Assembly (NCBI RefSeq): GCF_900698935.1
Contig: NZ_LR217715.1
Location: 868,001-932,000 of the forward strand
DNA: 64,000 nucleotides
Direction of reading: 5' to 3'
Source of the DNA: Erwinia_E haradaeae_D
GTDB taxonomy: Bacteria > Pseudomonadota > Gammaproteobacteria > Enterobacterales > Enterobacteriaceae
Below the pieces are notes generated by a model. The model searched no databases. It was not told the DNA's origin and saw nothing but the letters and a program-made list of their open reading frames with translations. The translations under genes and the position numbers were made by a program. Below, one piece after another: positions 20,159 through 29,885 of the stretch. Position 1 is the first letter of the stretch, and each line of letters starts with the position of its first letter.

Positions 20159-20399
20159 TCATAGGATTGCAAACTATCGAGACATATATAGTTTTCATCC
20201 CAGTTGTACGTACTAACAATTATATTTAAGATACCACAATCTATGTATCTACAACTCTAGCATGACTTTAAAATGTAAAATACAACATAGAAGACACTAT
20301 ACTGTAATATATATGCACTCGCATAGTGAAATTAGATTATACAAACCGTGAGCATGTTAATTTCTTTTCATAATAAAGTTAATTTTCTAGGTAATAATA

Positions 20400-21353
20400 A
20401 TGATTATTGTTACAGGTGGAGCTGGTTTTATTGGAAGTAATATCATCCATTCTTTAAACCAAGCAGGTCATACTGATATTATCGTAGTAGATAATCTAAC
20501 TAATGGAGTTAAATTTTCTAATATTGCAGATCTCAAGATTGCCGATTATATAGATAAAATCGATTTTAGAACATCGATTTTAGAAAACACACATTATTTA
20601 TCTAATACAGCAGCCGTATTTCATCAAGGCGCATGTTCTGATACCACCCAATGGAATGGTAAATACATGATGGATAATAATTATCAATACTCTAAAGAAT
20701 TGCTCACCTGGTGCTTGAAACAGAAAATTCCATTTTTCTATGCGTCTTCTGCTGCAATATATGGTCGTCGTAATGATAACTTTATTGAAGAATACCAGTA
20801 TGAAAAACCGCTCAATCTATATGGATACTCTAAGATGCTTTTTGACCACTATGTCCGCTGTAGATTACCACACGCACAGTCACCAATATGCGGTTTACGT
20901 TACTTTAACGTATACGGAGCACGTGAAAATCATAAGGGAAAGATGGCTAGCGTCATATTTCACCTACATCAACAACTGGAAAATGGCAAAAATCCGCATT
21001 TATTTATTGGAAGTCAAAAATTTAAACGCGATTTCACTTACATAAAAGATATAACATCGGTTAACCTATGGTGTTTTAACAATGCTGTCTCAGGTATTTT
21101 TAATTGTGGATCCGGTCACGCCACTTCATTCCAAGAAGTTGCGACTATTGTGCTGCACTATTACAAAAAAAACACACTAGAATATATGCCCTTTCCACAT
21201 CATTTGAAAGGATTTTATCAAGAATTTACACAAGCCAACCTCACGAAATTACGATCTGTGGGGTATAATCAGCCATTTAAAACGATTTCTGAAGGCATTA
21301 TAGAGTATATAGGATGGCTAAACCATAAAACATCAATCAGCGCTAATTTCTAA
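20400..21353 (+). CDS. hldD: ADP-L-glycero-D-manno-heptose 6-epimerase
   Basis: A 317-residue short-chain dehydrogenase-type enzyme that converts ADP-D,D-heptose to the L,D form used in the LPS core. The NADP-binding GGAGFIGSN lies at residues 6-14, the catalytic Tyr-x3-Lys in LYGYSKMLFDHYV, and RYFNVYGARENHKGKMASV is diagnostic for HldD. It heads a tight operon: waaF starts 1 bp after its stop, then waaC, then a GT4 glycosyltransferase. The first three follow the E. coli order. Confidence 0.96.
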   Translation: MIIVTGGAGFIGSNIIHSLNQAGHTDIIVVDNLTNGVKFSNIADLKIADYIDKIDFRTSILENTHYLSNTAAVFHQGACSDTTQWNGKYMMDNNYQYSKELLTWCLKQKIPFFYASSAAIYGRRNDNFIEEYQYEKPLNLYGYSKMLFDHYVRCRLPHAQSPICGLRYFNVYGARENHKGKMASVIFHLHQQLENGKNPHLFIGSQKFKRDFTYIKDITSVNLWCFNNAVSGIFNCGSGHATSFQEVATIVLHYYKKNTLEYMPFPHHLKGFYQEFTQANLTKLRSVGYNQPFKTISEGIIEYIGWLNHKTSISANF

Positions 21354-21354
21354 A

Positions 21355-22404
21355 ATGAAGATTCTCATTATCGGACCCTCTTGGATTGGTGACATGATGA
21401 TGTCACACAGTCTCTATCGTACCCTGAAGATGCAAAACCCTGACAGCGTTATTGATGTTCTCGCCCCTGCTTGGTCACATCCATTACTTTTACGTATGCC
21501 AGAGGTTAATGCAGCATTATTGATGCCACTAGGACATGGAGTAATAAAATTCATGGAACGCTGGTATTTAAGTCAAAAACTACGCATAAAAAATTATGAC
21601 CAAGCCTTTGTGCTGCCTGGCTCGTTTAAATCTTCTCTTATTCCTTTCTTAGCGGCCATTCCACATCGTACTGGCTGGAGAGGAGAGATGCGTTACGGAC
21701 TTTTAAATGATATACGGATATTAAAGAAGTCTGCCTTTCCACTAATGGTGCAACGCTATGTGGCGTTAAGTTGTCAAAAATCATGCATTCATAATACTAG
21801 CGATCTTCCGCATCCCCTGCTTATGCCAAAACTTCAAGTTCATGAGAAAGAAAAACACATGACCTTGCGTACTTTTGGATTATTAAATCAATCACGACCT
21901 ATGATCGGGTTTTGTCCTGGCACAGCACTGAGTCTTTCTAAACAATGGCCATACTATCATTATGCCGCACTAGCGAGAACCTTAATTAACAAAGGCTATC
22001 GAATTCTCGTATTTGGTTCCGTACACGATAAAAATACCGGGGAGAAAATTCTCCTTAAAATCCCTAGTGAAATGCGTCAATATTATCATAATCTTACCGG
22101 GAAGACTCACCTCGAAGAAGCAGTTGTTATGCTTTCCTGCTGTCATACTGTGATCAGTAATGATTCTGGACTCATGCATATAACGGCTGCACTCGATCGT
22201 CCACTGATTGGATTATATGGGCTAAGCAATCCACAGTTTACCCCTCCTCTATCAACAAAAGCTCGAATTATATGTGACACTAACAAATATCCTCCACTGA
22301 GAAATACTAGGACTTCTATAGGTTATCACCAGAGCCTCATTAATATAAACCCAGACCGAGTTATGAATGAGATAGACAAACTCCACGATACCATAGAGGA
22401 TTAA
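21355..22404 (+). CDS. waaF: ADP-heptose:LPS heptosyltransferase II
   Basis: A 349-residue GT9 enzyme that adds the second heptose to the LPS inner core at the cytoplasmic membrane face. The catalytic region IIGPSWIGDMMMSHSLYRTL, the segment GIPHRTGWRGEMRYGLLND in the form AIPHRTGWRG, and NDSGLMHITAAL are conserved. The usual signature CPGAEFGPAKRWP has become CPGTALSLSKQWP at residues 187-199, losing the normally fixed Glu, Gly and Pro. The start is 1 bp after hldD and the stop directly abuts the waaC ATG. Activity may be altered; the rest of the gene looks intact. Confidence 0.95.
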   Translation: MKILIIGPSWIGDMMMSHSLYRTLKMQNPDSVIDVLAPAWSHPLLLRMPEVNAALLMPLGHGVIKFMERWYLSQKLRIKNYDQAFVLPGSFKSSLIPFLAAIPHRTGWRGEMRYGLLNDIRILKKSAFPLMVQRYVALSCQKSCIHNTSDLPHPLLMPKLQVHEKEKHMTLRTFGLLNQSRPMIGFCPGTALSLSKQWPYYHYAALARTLINKGYRILVFGSVHDKNTGEKILLKIPSEMRQYYHNLTGKTHLEEAVVMLSCCHTVISNDSGLMHITAALDRPLIGLYGLSNPQFTPPLSTKARIICDTNKYPPLRNTRTSIGYHQSLININPDRVMNEIDKLHDTIED

Positions 22405-23388
22405 ATGCGAGTTTTAATGGTAAAAACATCCTCGATGGGAGATATACTACACTCTTTACCTGCACTTACTGATGCTATATTGGCTTTTCCTAACATTTGC
22501 GTTGAATGGGTAATAGAAGAAGAGTTTATTGAAATTCCCTCCTGGCATCCAGCAGTTAATCGAGTTGTTCCAGTAGCCATACGTCGCTGGCGTAAAAATT
22601 GGTTTAGTAGTCTAGTTCGAAAAGAATATATAAAATTTAAAAATTCCATTCAATTATATCCATATGATGCAATTATTGACGCTCAGGGGTTACTCAAGAG
22701 CGCCACTTTAATCAGTCGTTTAGCTAAAGGTATAAAGCACGGAGCTGATATTTATAGTACGAGAGAACCCTTAGCAAGTTTATGGTATGATAAACGTTAT
22801 TCTATCCCAAAAACCAAACATGCTTTAGAGCGCACGCGTATACTTTTTGCAAAAAGTCTAAATTATGACTTACCAACAATCACAGGCGATTATGCAATTG
22901 AACAGCGTTTTAGAAAAAATCTACCCCTTAATACTGGTAAGTATACGGTTTGCATACATGCAACTACACGATGGGATAAAGAATGGCCAGAGATCGAGTG
23001 GAGAAAATTGATTAGCTTTATACAAAATACTGGTCTGTATGTTAAACTACCGTGGGGTAATGATCATGAGCGTTTACGTGCACAAAGATTGGCACAAGGT
23101 TTTAGTCATGTGGAGGTGTTACCTAAACTAACATTAGAAGAAATCGCATATATACTAGCTGGTGCACGCGCAGTCGTTTCTGTAGATACAGGATTGAGCC
23201 ATTTAGCTGCTGCGCTTAACTGCCCTAATATTACTCTCTATGGGCCTACTAACGTTACCCTAATTAGGACGTATGGTAAAAACCAAATAGCGCTTTTTTC
23301 ATTAGAAAAAAACATGGCAACGCTTACCGCTAACAAAGTTCAACCTTTCTTGAGAAACCTTTTATATGAAACAGCTTCATGTGATTAA
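22405..23388 (+). CDS. waaC: LPS heptosyltransferase I
   Basis: A 327-residue GT9 enzyme that adds the first heptose to Kdo. The N-terminus MRVLMVKTSSMGDILHSLPALTD matches E. coli WaaC, with the catalytic Asp in GDILH. INAQGLLKSA-type and VSVDTGLSHLAAAL segments bind ADP-heptose. It abuts waaF, and the next gene starts within its last 23 nt, so all four genes of this operon are probably translationally coupled. Confidence 0.96.
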   Translation: MRVLMVKTSSMGDILHSLPALTDAILAFPNICVEWVIEEEFIEIPSWHPAVNRVVPVAIRRWRKNWFSSLVRKEYIKFKNSIQLYPYDAIIDAQGLLKSATLISRLAKGIKHGADIYSTREPLASLWYDKRYSIPKTKHALERTRILFAKSLNYDLPTITGDYAIEQRFRKNLPLNTGKYTVCIHATTRWDKEWPEIEWRKLISFIQNTGLYVKLPWGNDHERLRAQRLAQGFSHVEVLPKLTLEEIAYILAGARAVVSVDTGLSHLAAALNCPNITLYGPTNVTLIRTYGKNQIALFSLEKNMATLTANKVQPFLRNLLYETASCD

Positions 23389-24553
23389 TTTAGAAAAGAT
23401 GGGTGGAGTTGAGCGTCTTTTTCTACAACACATACATACCCCTTCTGATGATAAACATGTGATCATGTGTTTTAGCGATAAAATCGGTACTGAAATTCAA
23501 GATCAGATGCCTTGTCATTATCATAGAATACAGTTCGCTAATAGATTATTTACACACATACCTCTACGTTGTCCAAAATTTTTACGAAAATACTGGATAT
23601 TCTGGAAAATCTCTCGCATATCATCTGATATTATAATTATCTGGAATTTTATGGTAGAGCTGCCCGCAAAACCAAAAAAAACCACACTTCTCTATTATGA
23701 TCACGGCTCATCATGGCGTTTTACTACAAAAAAGAAAGTAACTCGATTCTTTTCTATGCTAGATGGGGTGATTGCAGCATCATTTGCATCAAAACGAATG
23801 ATGGAATTACGTTTTAATCTACCGTGTCACCATCTAGTAGTTCTAAATCGTATTCAAACTCCACCAGGAATAAACAAAATACAAAAATCACTTCATAAAC
23901 CTGTACGCCTAGGCACTGCATCACGCTTAGTTGACATAAAAGGAATTACTGTATCATTACTAACAGTGCATGAATTAATTCTTCGTGGTCATCACGTCAC
24001 AATAGAGATTGCTGGAAAGGGACGATATAAAAAACAGCTAGAAATATTGACAAAAAAACTCAAATTAGGCGATCGTGTAATATTTAGCGGTTTTCAGAAG
24101 GAAACATCTAGTTTTTTTAATCGTATTGATATTTACATGAGCACCCCTCTCACTGAACCATTTGGATTATCTTGTCTGGAAGCGTTATACTATGGGATTC
24201 CCATTATTTTCCCGCTTATTGATGGACAACCAGAAGTGATCAGTAACGGTATATCTGGAATAGGGCTACACCCAAAAGTGTCCATAAAAAACCATGAAAA
24301 TCTTATAGGTATGAGTATTGATTTTCCTCATGATGTCTATGATCCTATCACTGATACCTTAGTACCACCAAAATTTCTCTCACATATTGAATGTGCTAAT
24401 ACAGTAGAAACATTGACAATCCCCAGTATCTATAATCAGTTTAGCTATAATGCAAAAAAATATACGCTAACTCAATTAAATTATAATGTATTTCAAGAAA
24501 ACTTTAAAAAAACACTATTATTTTTTAAAAAAAATCATGACACTACTCTATAA
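23366..24553 (+). CDS. GT4-family glycosyltransferase, probable LPS core
   Basis: A 395-residue protein with a GT-B fold. The C-terminal half has the GT4 signature EPFGLSCLEALYYG (E-x7-E), preceded by RLGTASRLVDIKGI and IEIAGKGRYKKQL. The N-terminus MKQLHVINLEKMGGVERLF is not that of E. coli WaaG, so I give no gene symbol. It overlaps waaC by 23 nt, which ties it to core assembly; it may add a hexose or heptose beyond the first two heptoses. Donor and acceptor are unknown. No waaL, waaA or coaD follows; a gene-free 1.1 kb comes next. Confidence 0.85.
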   Translation: MKQLHVINLEKMGGVERLFLQHIHTPSDDKHVIMCFSDKIGTEIQDQMPCHYHRIQFANRLFTHIPLRCPKFLRKYWIFWKISRISSDIIIIWNFMVELPAKPKKTTLLYYDHGSSWRFTTKKKVTRFFSMLDGVIAASFASKRMMELRFNLPCHHLVVLNRIQTPPGINKIQKSLHKPVRLGTASRLVDIKGITVSLLTVHELILRGHHVTIEIAGKGRYKKQLEILTKKLKLGDRVIFSGFQKETSSFFNRIDIYMSTPLTEPFGLSCLEALYYGIPIIFPLIDGQPEVISNGISGIGLHPKVSIKNHENLIGMSIDFPHDVYDPITDTLVPPKFLSHIECANTVETLTIPSIYNQFSYNAKKYTLTQLNYNVFQENFKKTLLFFKKNHDTTL

Positions 24554-25690
24554 AAATGACACAAACGAAACAATTTTAACTTAATGAGCATACTTCTGTA
24601 TCAAGAATATAAAAAACGCATCATTACATTTGATCATATTTATTGCAATAGAGATCATAATCAAAAAAAATCTCAGAAGAACACATCGCTACTAACTATT
24701 AGTGTTTATTTTGAAAGAGTGAGAATACAACATCTATTAATTAATAACTCATCCCTGCTGTAAGGACATTATTCATATCATCTTGCTTTATTTTTAAACA
24801 ACTTAAAATATGTATGTCTTTCACCGTCTGTGAATCCATGTCCATAATGTGCATTACATATTTAGTTAGTACCATGAGTTAATCTCAGATTAATTCATTT
24901 AATAAGCGTATATATTTCACAATAGCCATACTAAATTTCTGTCAGTAAGGAAGGAAATAGAACACTTTTAGTGTATACGCTCATACATAGGATATAACAA
25001 TAGAACCATTCTATAATAGATAGCCATATAATATTGATGTAAATTTTATTATAGCAAGAATAGATTATGAGATATTGCACCTAGTAACTACGAGGCATAA
25101 TAGTTTTTGTATAGAAACTAAATGTTCTATTATCCAATAATCATTGTAGTTGTACTAGCAACCTTACAATCTATAGCTACTACAGGTACTAAACTTTTAG
25201 TTTTAGCAGTAAGTAGAATTTTTAACAATAGAACTTAATTTTCTCTATTCCTCATAGAATAGCTTTATCCTATACCAATGACACTGCAAACATACAAAAA
25301 TGAATTTTATACCTTAGGGTATCAATATGAAAATATAATCTGTTTGATAAAAATCAATACTATTTCTTGCATATGAAAGCACAATACTTAAAAGTAATAA
25401 TGCTAGCACTCTGTACATCCTATAGTAGCGCCTACTCTGTGAACACAAAGCATGGATTATTTTATGTACGTCTCTTCTGAGAGATACACGGGCACTGCGT
25501 ATATCAACTTCGAGAAGTTAAAAATTTACCAATCCATAACGATAACTAGTAACAGTCCTATGCAAAAACATATGCACATCAAAAATTAAGACTACCTGTC
25601 TATCTCGCTACATATAGCACATATTTATACGTACTATAATTGCGATATTTTATACTTTCGTAGACGTATATTTTTTAAAAAAATAATTGA
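24554..25690. other. Gene-free stretch after the LPS core operon
   Basis: About 1.1 kb. No coding remnant is recognisable. A T6A7 run at 25671-25683 lies just downstream of tRNA-Lys on the minus strand and may help terminate that transcript. Confidence 0.5.
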
Positions 25691-25763
25691 TGGGTCGTGC
25701 AGGATTCGAACCTGCGACCAATTGATTAAAAGTCAACTGCTCTACCAACTGAGCTAACGACCC
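25691..25763 (-). tRNA. tRNA-Lys (UUU)
   Basis: A full cloverleaf nearly identical to E. coli tRNA-Lys, with anticodon TTT and the T-arm GGTTCGAATCC. The three bases after the discriminator A73 read TCA, not CCA, so the 3' end must be made by the CCA-adding enzyme. It is the second gene of a Val-Lys pair. Confidence 0.97.
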
Positions 25764-25767
25764 AATA

Positions 25768-25843
25768 TGGTGGGTAATGACGGGCTCGAACCGCCGACCC
25801 CCTCCGTGTAAAGGAGGTGCTCTTCCAACTGAGCTAATCACCC
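25768..25843 (-). tRNA. tRNA-Val (UAC)
   Basis: A complete cloverleaf with anticodon TAC, matching E. coli tRNA-Val. CCA is encoded. It is transcribed first, with tRNA-Lys 4 nt downstream, from a strong promoter at 25869-25898. Confidence 0.97.
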
Positions 25844-25868
25844 TATTATAATAATGTTCATTATTTTA

Positions 25869-25898
25869 ATTATATATAAAACTTATGCTTTAAGTCAA
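25869..25898 (-). promoter_or_regulatory. Promoter of the tRNA-Val/Lys operon
   Basis: On the minus strand a TTGACT -35 (25893-25898) and a perfect TATAAT -10 (25869-25874) are 18 bp apart. The predicted start is about 18 nt before tRNA-Val. It is the best sigma-70 promoter seen in the window. Confidence 0.75.
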
Positions 25899-25942
25899 GA
25901 TTTAGCATGTAAATATATTTATAGTTTGAGATCATTTGCTAA

Positions 25943-25967
25943 CACCTCTAATTGTAAGAGGCGTTTT
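25943..25967 (+). terminator. Possible hairpin with short T-run
   Basis: CACCTCT and AGAGGCG form a 7-bp stem with one mismatch around a 7-nt loop, followed on the plus strand by TTTT. No plus-strand gene ends here, so it may be a relic or act on purU read-through on the other strand. Confidence 0.25.
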
Positions 25968-26140
25968 ATATTATGACCCTCCATTATAAGTAGTTACTAA
26001 GTCTGAGTCCATCAACTGCTCTCTACTACACCTCTGCAAGCAGATTATCAGCAGATGATCTGTCTCATAAAATCGTAAATATTATAAAAAAATCCGATTT
26101 TATCATATTTCGTAAGTAGCGCTATATCAATATAAAAGAA

Positions 26141-26989
26141 TTATAGTAAAATTGTACGATTACCATGTATAAATATACGCTGTGTTAAAACTTGGTGCAA
26201 AGCACGACTAAGTACATTCTTCTCTACATGACGACCCGCTCTTATCATATCTGCTACCGTATAGCTATGATCAATATGAATAACATCCTGCATAATAATA
26301 GGCCCCGCATCTAACTTATGACTAACGTAATGCGCAGTAGCACCAATAATTTTAACACCTCTCTCGTACGCCTGATGATACGGTTGCGCACCAATAAATG
26401 CGGGCAACAACGAGTGATGAATATTGATAATTTTATTCTGGTAGCGATATACAAACTCGGGAGTTAAAATGCGCATATATTTTGCTAAAACTATATAATC
26501 AGGTTGATACAAATCTATGCTATCAGCAATATTACGATCTTGATCTAATCGTGTAACACCTTGATGACTCAAGAAAATAAATGGTATTTCAAAACGCTCT
26601 GCTAAGCTACGTAGCTTCTCGTGATTGCCAATTACTGCTGCAATATCAACATCTAATTCACCATAAGCACTTTTTATTAACAAATCGCCAAGACAGTGGG
26701 CTTCCTGACTCACTAATATCACAATCTTATGCCGTCCTACAAAATGTAATTCGCACCTAGAGTTTTCTGGTAAAACAACATCGAGGTCCTTAAGAAAGCA
26801 ATTCTCATCAAATACACCCTCCAGATCAGTGCGCATAAAAAATAAAGAAGAAGCGTGGTCCACAAATTCTGTATTTTCTAAAATATTAAGTTCATGATTA
26901 TGAAATATATTAGTAATTTTTGACAGTAATCCTGTGCTATCTGTACAAATAGTTTTTAAGATTTTTCGTTGCTGTAAGGCTACTTGCAT
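26141..26989 (-). CDS. purU: Formyltetrahydrofolate deformylase
   Basis: A 282-residue enzyme (280 in E. coli) that hydrolyses 10-formyl-THF to formate and THF, feeding formate to purine synthesis and balancing one-carbon pools. The N-terminal ACT domain begins LKTICTDSTGLLSKITNIFHNHELNI in shortened form LKTICTDSTGLLSKIT. The C-terminal formyltransferase domain has the catalytic Asn-His in NIHHSLLPAF and Asp in KLDAGPII. It stands alone. Because PurU is regulated by glycine and methionine in E. coli, its retention points to active one-carbon metabolism, in keeping with folA nearby. Confidence 0.95.
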   Translation of the reverse strand: MQVALQQRKILKTICTDSTGLLSKITNIFHNHELNILENTEFVDHASSLFFMRTDLEGVFDENCFLKDLDVVLPENSRCELHFVGRHKIVILVSQEAHCLGDLLIKSAYGELDVDIAAVIGNHEKLRSLAERFEIPFIFLSHQGVTRLDQDRNIADSIDLYQPDYIVLAKYMRILTPEFVYRYQNKIINIHHSLLPAFIGAQPYHQAYERGVKIIGATAHYVSHKLDAGPIIMQDVIHIDHSYTVADMIRAGRHVEKNVLSRALHQVLTQRIFIHGNRTILL

Positions 26990-28241
26990 GCTGTAAAAAA
27001 TCCTTTATATACAGTAAAAATTTTTTTAATACTCACCATAGCATTACTCATTCCTACCATCTCTCGTTTAAGACAAATAAGAAAATACCATCATAACTTC
27101 ATCCTACTTTAAGGTAGCGTATATAATATATAAATATGGTGCTCCGTTAAATGTATAGAGTGATTTTTATCCATTAAAACAAAATCTAAGGATATAAAGA
27201 TATTCATCTCATATACAATATAATTTTTATTATGTAATAAATACGTTCTAGTAACATACAGTATTTATTATATCAAAATCGAATAAATAGTTATATTGCA
27301 TACTAAAAATATTTCTGCTAAATGTATGTGGGTATTCTAATACAGCGCCCAGTATTTTATAAAATACATATTCATCACAATGTGTTATTGTATAATAACT
27401 TTGTAATTTTGAATTTTAATACTTGCTATCAATGGCAATGCAATAACTCTAATACTGACTATTATAACTACTGACTCTCAGCAACATCCTAATATAAAAT
27501 ATACTACATGAACTCTCGATTCAAAAAATCCATTAGATGCTCGATACCATGTGCATCACTGCTATAATATACATCAGACATAGTTTTAGAATCTTTCACT
27601 GTTACCAACAATCCATAATCATGTGGTCATATTGAAGATGCATTAGTAGGATTCTGTTTTTTGATGGAAAAATGTTATAATTTTTAGTGATAATTTCTGC
27701 GATATATTTTAAAAAATTTAAAAAGTTACATGATGCACTCATATAAATTAATATGATATAACGAAATAGCAATCACTTCAAACAGTATAAACACCTATAG
27801 ATTAACAAATCCTTACCGAGAATCTTTCAGAGGTCACAAAATGCCGTAAAAAGCATGGTCGCGCTATGCGACTGCAAACGTGAAGCGTGATTGAGATCTG
27901 CGCATAGTTCAGCGAAGATATCTAGAGTATACACAATTTACTATTGAAATATACTATTGAAATATCACGATGCTAGTGTAGTCCAAGGCTATATTGTAAG
28001 AATACATACTGCTATACTAGTGCACATCTTTCAACACACTAATTCTGCTTATATACGATTCTTAATACCGATATATACATTGATTACAGCATACTTAAAT
28101 AATCTATACTACCTATAATATAGGTATTGTGACTATATTTATAAGACAGCGCAGTTGCGAGCAAGATTTTATCAATATAAAAACATATGACTCTAATAGT
28201 CATTACATACCATCACCATCTTATTTCCATAAAAAATCAAT
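26990..28241. other. Gene-free stretch between purU and tmRNA, with a GC-richer islet
   Basis: About 1.25 kb. Most is plain AT-rich DNA. Seen in it: a 16-bp palindrome GTATTTTATAAAATAC (27352-27367); a locally GC-rich islet at about 27836-27925; an 11-bp tandem repeat CTATTGAAATA with 13-bp period at 27941-27964; and an 8-bp hairpin at 28110-28126. No gene is recognisable. Confidence 0.5.
27836..27925. other. GC-richer islet, possible gene or RNA remnant
   Basis: This 90-bp patch is clearly richer in G and C than its surroundings and contains the hairpin GTCGC-GCTAT-GCGAC. The minus strand reads openly for about 40 codons across it, ending before 27800. I could not match it to a protein, tRNA or known small RNA. 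It may be the last scrap of a decayed gene. Confidence 0.3.
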
Positions 28242-28622
28242 TGGTGGAGCTGGCGGGATTTGAACCCGCGTCCAGAATTGCTCTGCCTGTCAGCACTACA
28301 TGCTTAGTCCGGTTATTTCAGTCATAATTTAGGCGCGAACGGACACGCTACTAAAGAATTAGCTTGATTGAATTTAACACTTGAGCTCCAAGCATAGCTT
28401 ATGTGCGATCTCTTATAAATTTGACCTCTCTAGTCTCTCATTCTAAGAGAAAAAACCAAGAAGAGAGGGCACCTTCAGTGTATTAAACTGATTAGGCTGC
28501 TAATGCAGCAGGTGCAAAGTTTTCGTCGTTTGCATCTATTTTTTGCGGCTTTTCACGAGGCCAACCGCCCCTCGGCATGCTCCTAAAGCTTTACATATCC
28601 TGTCGAATCCATAATCAGCCCC
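28242..28622 (-). ncRNA. ssrA: tmRNA (10Sa RNA)
   Basis: The 5' end GGGGCTGATTATGGATTCGA and the 3' end GGTTCAAATCCCGCCAGCTCCACCA (in pieces: T-arm GGTTCAAATCC, acceptor CAGCTCC, then ACCA) form the tRNA-like domain. The message part, beginning GCAAACGAC, encodes the tag ANDENFAPAALAA followed by TAA, ending in the expected LAA-type degron AALAA. Its length is 381 nt. It rescues stalled ribosomes with SmpB, whose gene lies directly upstream on the same strand, the E. coli arrangement. A T6 run follows the CCA end and may aid termination. Confidence 0.97.
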
Positions 28623-28636
28623 ATATACTATGTGGT

Positions 28637-28642
28637 AGTATA
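28637..28642 (-). promoter_or_regulatory. Possible tmRNA -10 box
   Basis: TATACT on the minus strand lies about 15 nt before the tmRNA 5' end, inside the 52-bp gap after smpB. The -35 is poor, so this is only a suggestion; co-transcription with smpB and processing is the alternative. Confidence 0.4.
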
Positions 28643-28674
28643 CCTAATAAATCACTAATACACCAGCAAATAAT

Positions 28675-29148
28675 TTATTTGTTCTTGAGGATGCGCGCTT
28701 GAGCTAACTTCCATTCTTGATCTTTCATAGATCTGCGTTTATCGTATTGTTTTTTGCCCTTGCCAACACCAACTTTCAGTTTTACCCAAGCACGTTGCCA
28801 AAATAATGATAATGCAATAGCACTATATCCATGCTGATGCACTGTACTGCATAGTTCATTGATTTCATTTTTTTTTAAAAGTAATTTACGACTACGGGCA
28901 GTCTCACATGCCACACATGATGATGCAACCCTCAGCGCCTGAAATTTTGAACCAAACAAAAAAGCTTCATTATTACGTAAAATGATATAACTATCACTAA
29001 TATTCACTTGACCGGCACGAAGAGACTTAACCTCCCATCCTTGCAGCAATAATCCAGCATTAAACTCTTTCTCTATAAAGTATGAGTAGTAAGCATATTT
29101 ATTAGTTGTAATGATAGTAGATACAGAATTATTGACTTTTTTAATCAT
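28675..29148 (-). CDS. smpB: SsrA-binding protein SmpB
   Basis: A 157-residue RNA-binding beta-barrel protein (160 in E. coli) that carries tmRNA to stalled ribosomes. YFIEKEFNAGLLLQGWEVKSLRAGQVN in shortened form FNAGLLLQGWEVKSLRAG, and HGYSAIALSLFWQRAWVKLKVGVGKGKKQYDKR in shortened form VGVGKGKKQYDKR, are diagnostic. The basic C-terminal helix (MKDQEWKLAQARILKNK) that enters the mRNA channel is intact. ssrA lies 52 bp downstream, and ratA-rnfH is divergent upstream, as in E. coli. Confidence 0.97.
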   Translation of the reverse strand: MIKKVNNSVSTIITTNKYAYYSYFIEKEFNAGLLLQGWEVKSLRAGQVNISDSYIILRNNEAFLFGSKFQALRVASSCVACETARSRKLLLKKNEINELCSTVHQHGYSAIALSLFWQRAWVKLKVGVGKGKKQYDKRRSMKDQEWKLAQARILKNK

Positions 29149-29885
29149 GTCGCAAGCACCACTATTACACTTAAAATCAAAATTTCATCAGCTATTTTCA
29201 AGACGTATCCAATAATTTATGACTCCAGAAAAACCTTTCGAAAGACTCTATATGATCATGCAATTAAATTGACAAGAATTTCGTATACTGGTTATCAGTA
29301 TACTAAATTTCAACACTAAACGATATGCCTATAAAAACTCCTGACAGTATTTGTATAAACCTGTAACGCTGAAAGACGCAACAACTTCAATACATGAAAA
29401 TACTCTATGCTCAAAAGCACCATGCCTTACGTTTAAAAAAACATAAGAAAGTAGAAAATATTATCGACCACCATTTTCTCCATACTCTATGTCATCTAAT
29501 GATGTATTGATAAAATCAATACTAAAAGACTATAGCATGATTCCAATTGAGCATCCAAAGATTATCTTAATTCATACATTTGTATCATCTCGGTACAGTA
29601 AAACACAGAAAAGAGCATCCCACTTATTACACAGTAAGTAATTCATCATAGACAGAGTTGCTTGAGCACATATTATATATTATAATTTTCCATGCTAGTT
29701 CCTGAAACACACCACTTATACAAAAACCCAATCTATAGGTATTAGTATGTACACAATTAACCTCATACCAGCATGAGAGTTAGGCTTAATATAGAGAATA
29801 TAAAAATTCTCAATATCCTATAATATAACTACAAACACTCGCTCTAGGTTAGTCAAAATGGTTATTAAAGATCACTGGAATCAAT
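29149..29885. other. Divergent smpB/ratA intergenic stretch
   Basis: About 740 bp. A perfect hairpin, GTATACTG and CAGTATAC around the loop GTTAT, lies at 29283-29303, about 135 bp upstream of smpB. A TTGACA at 29269-29274 with TTATCA 17 bp later is a weak candidate promoter for ratA. No gene remnant was seen. Confidence 0.45.
29283..29303. promoter_or_regulatory. Inverted repeat in smpB/ratA divergent region
   Basis: GTATACTG and CAGTATAC form a perfect 8-bp inverted repeat with a 5-nt centre. It overlaps the possible ratA -10 (TTATCA at 29292-29297), so it could be an operator. Stems of this length also arise by chance in AT-rich DNA. Confidence 0.35.

Noticed and set aside
25650..25841. 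63-codon minus-strand reading frame
   Set aside because: It lies across tRNA-Val and tRNA-Lys and is simply the tRNA genes read as codons.
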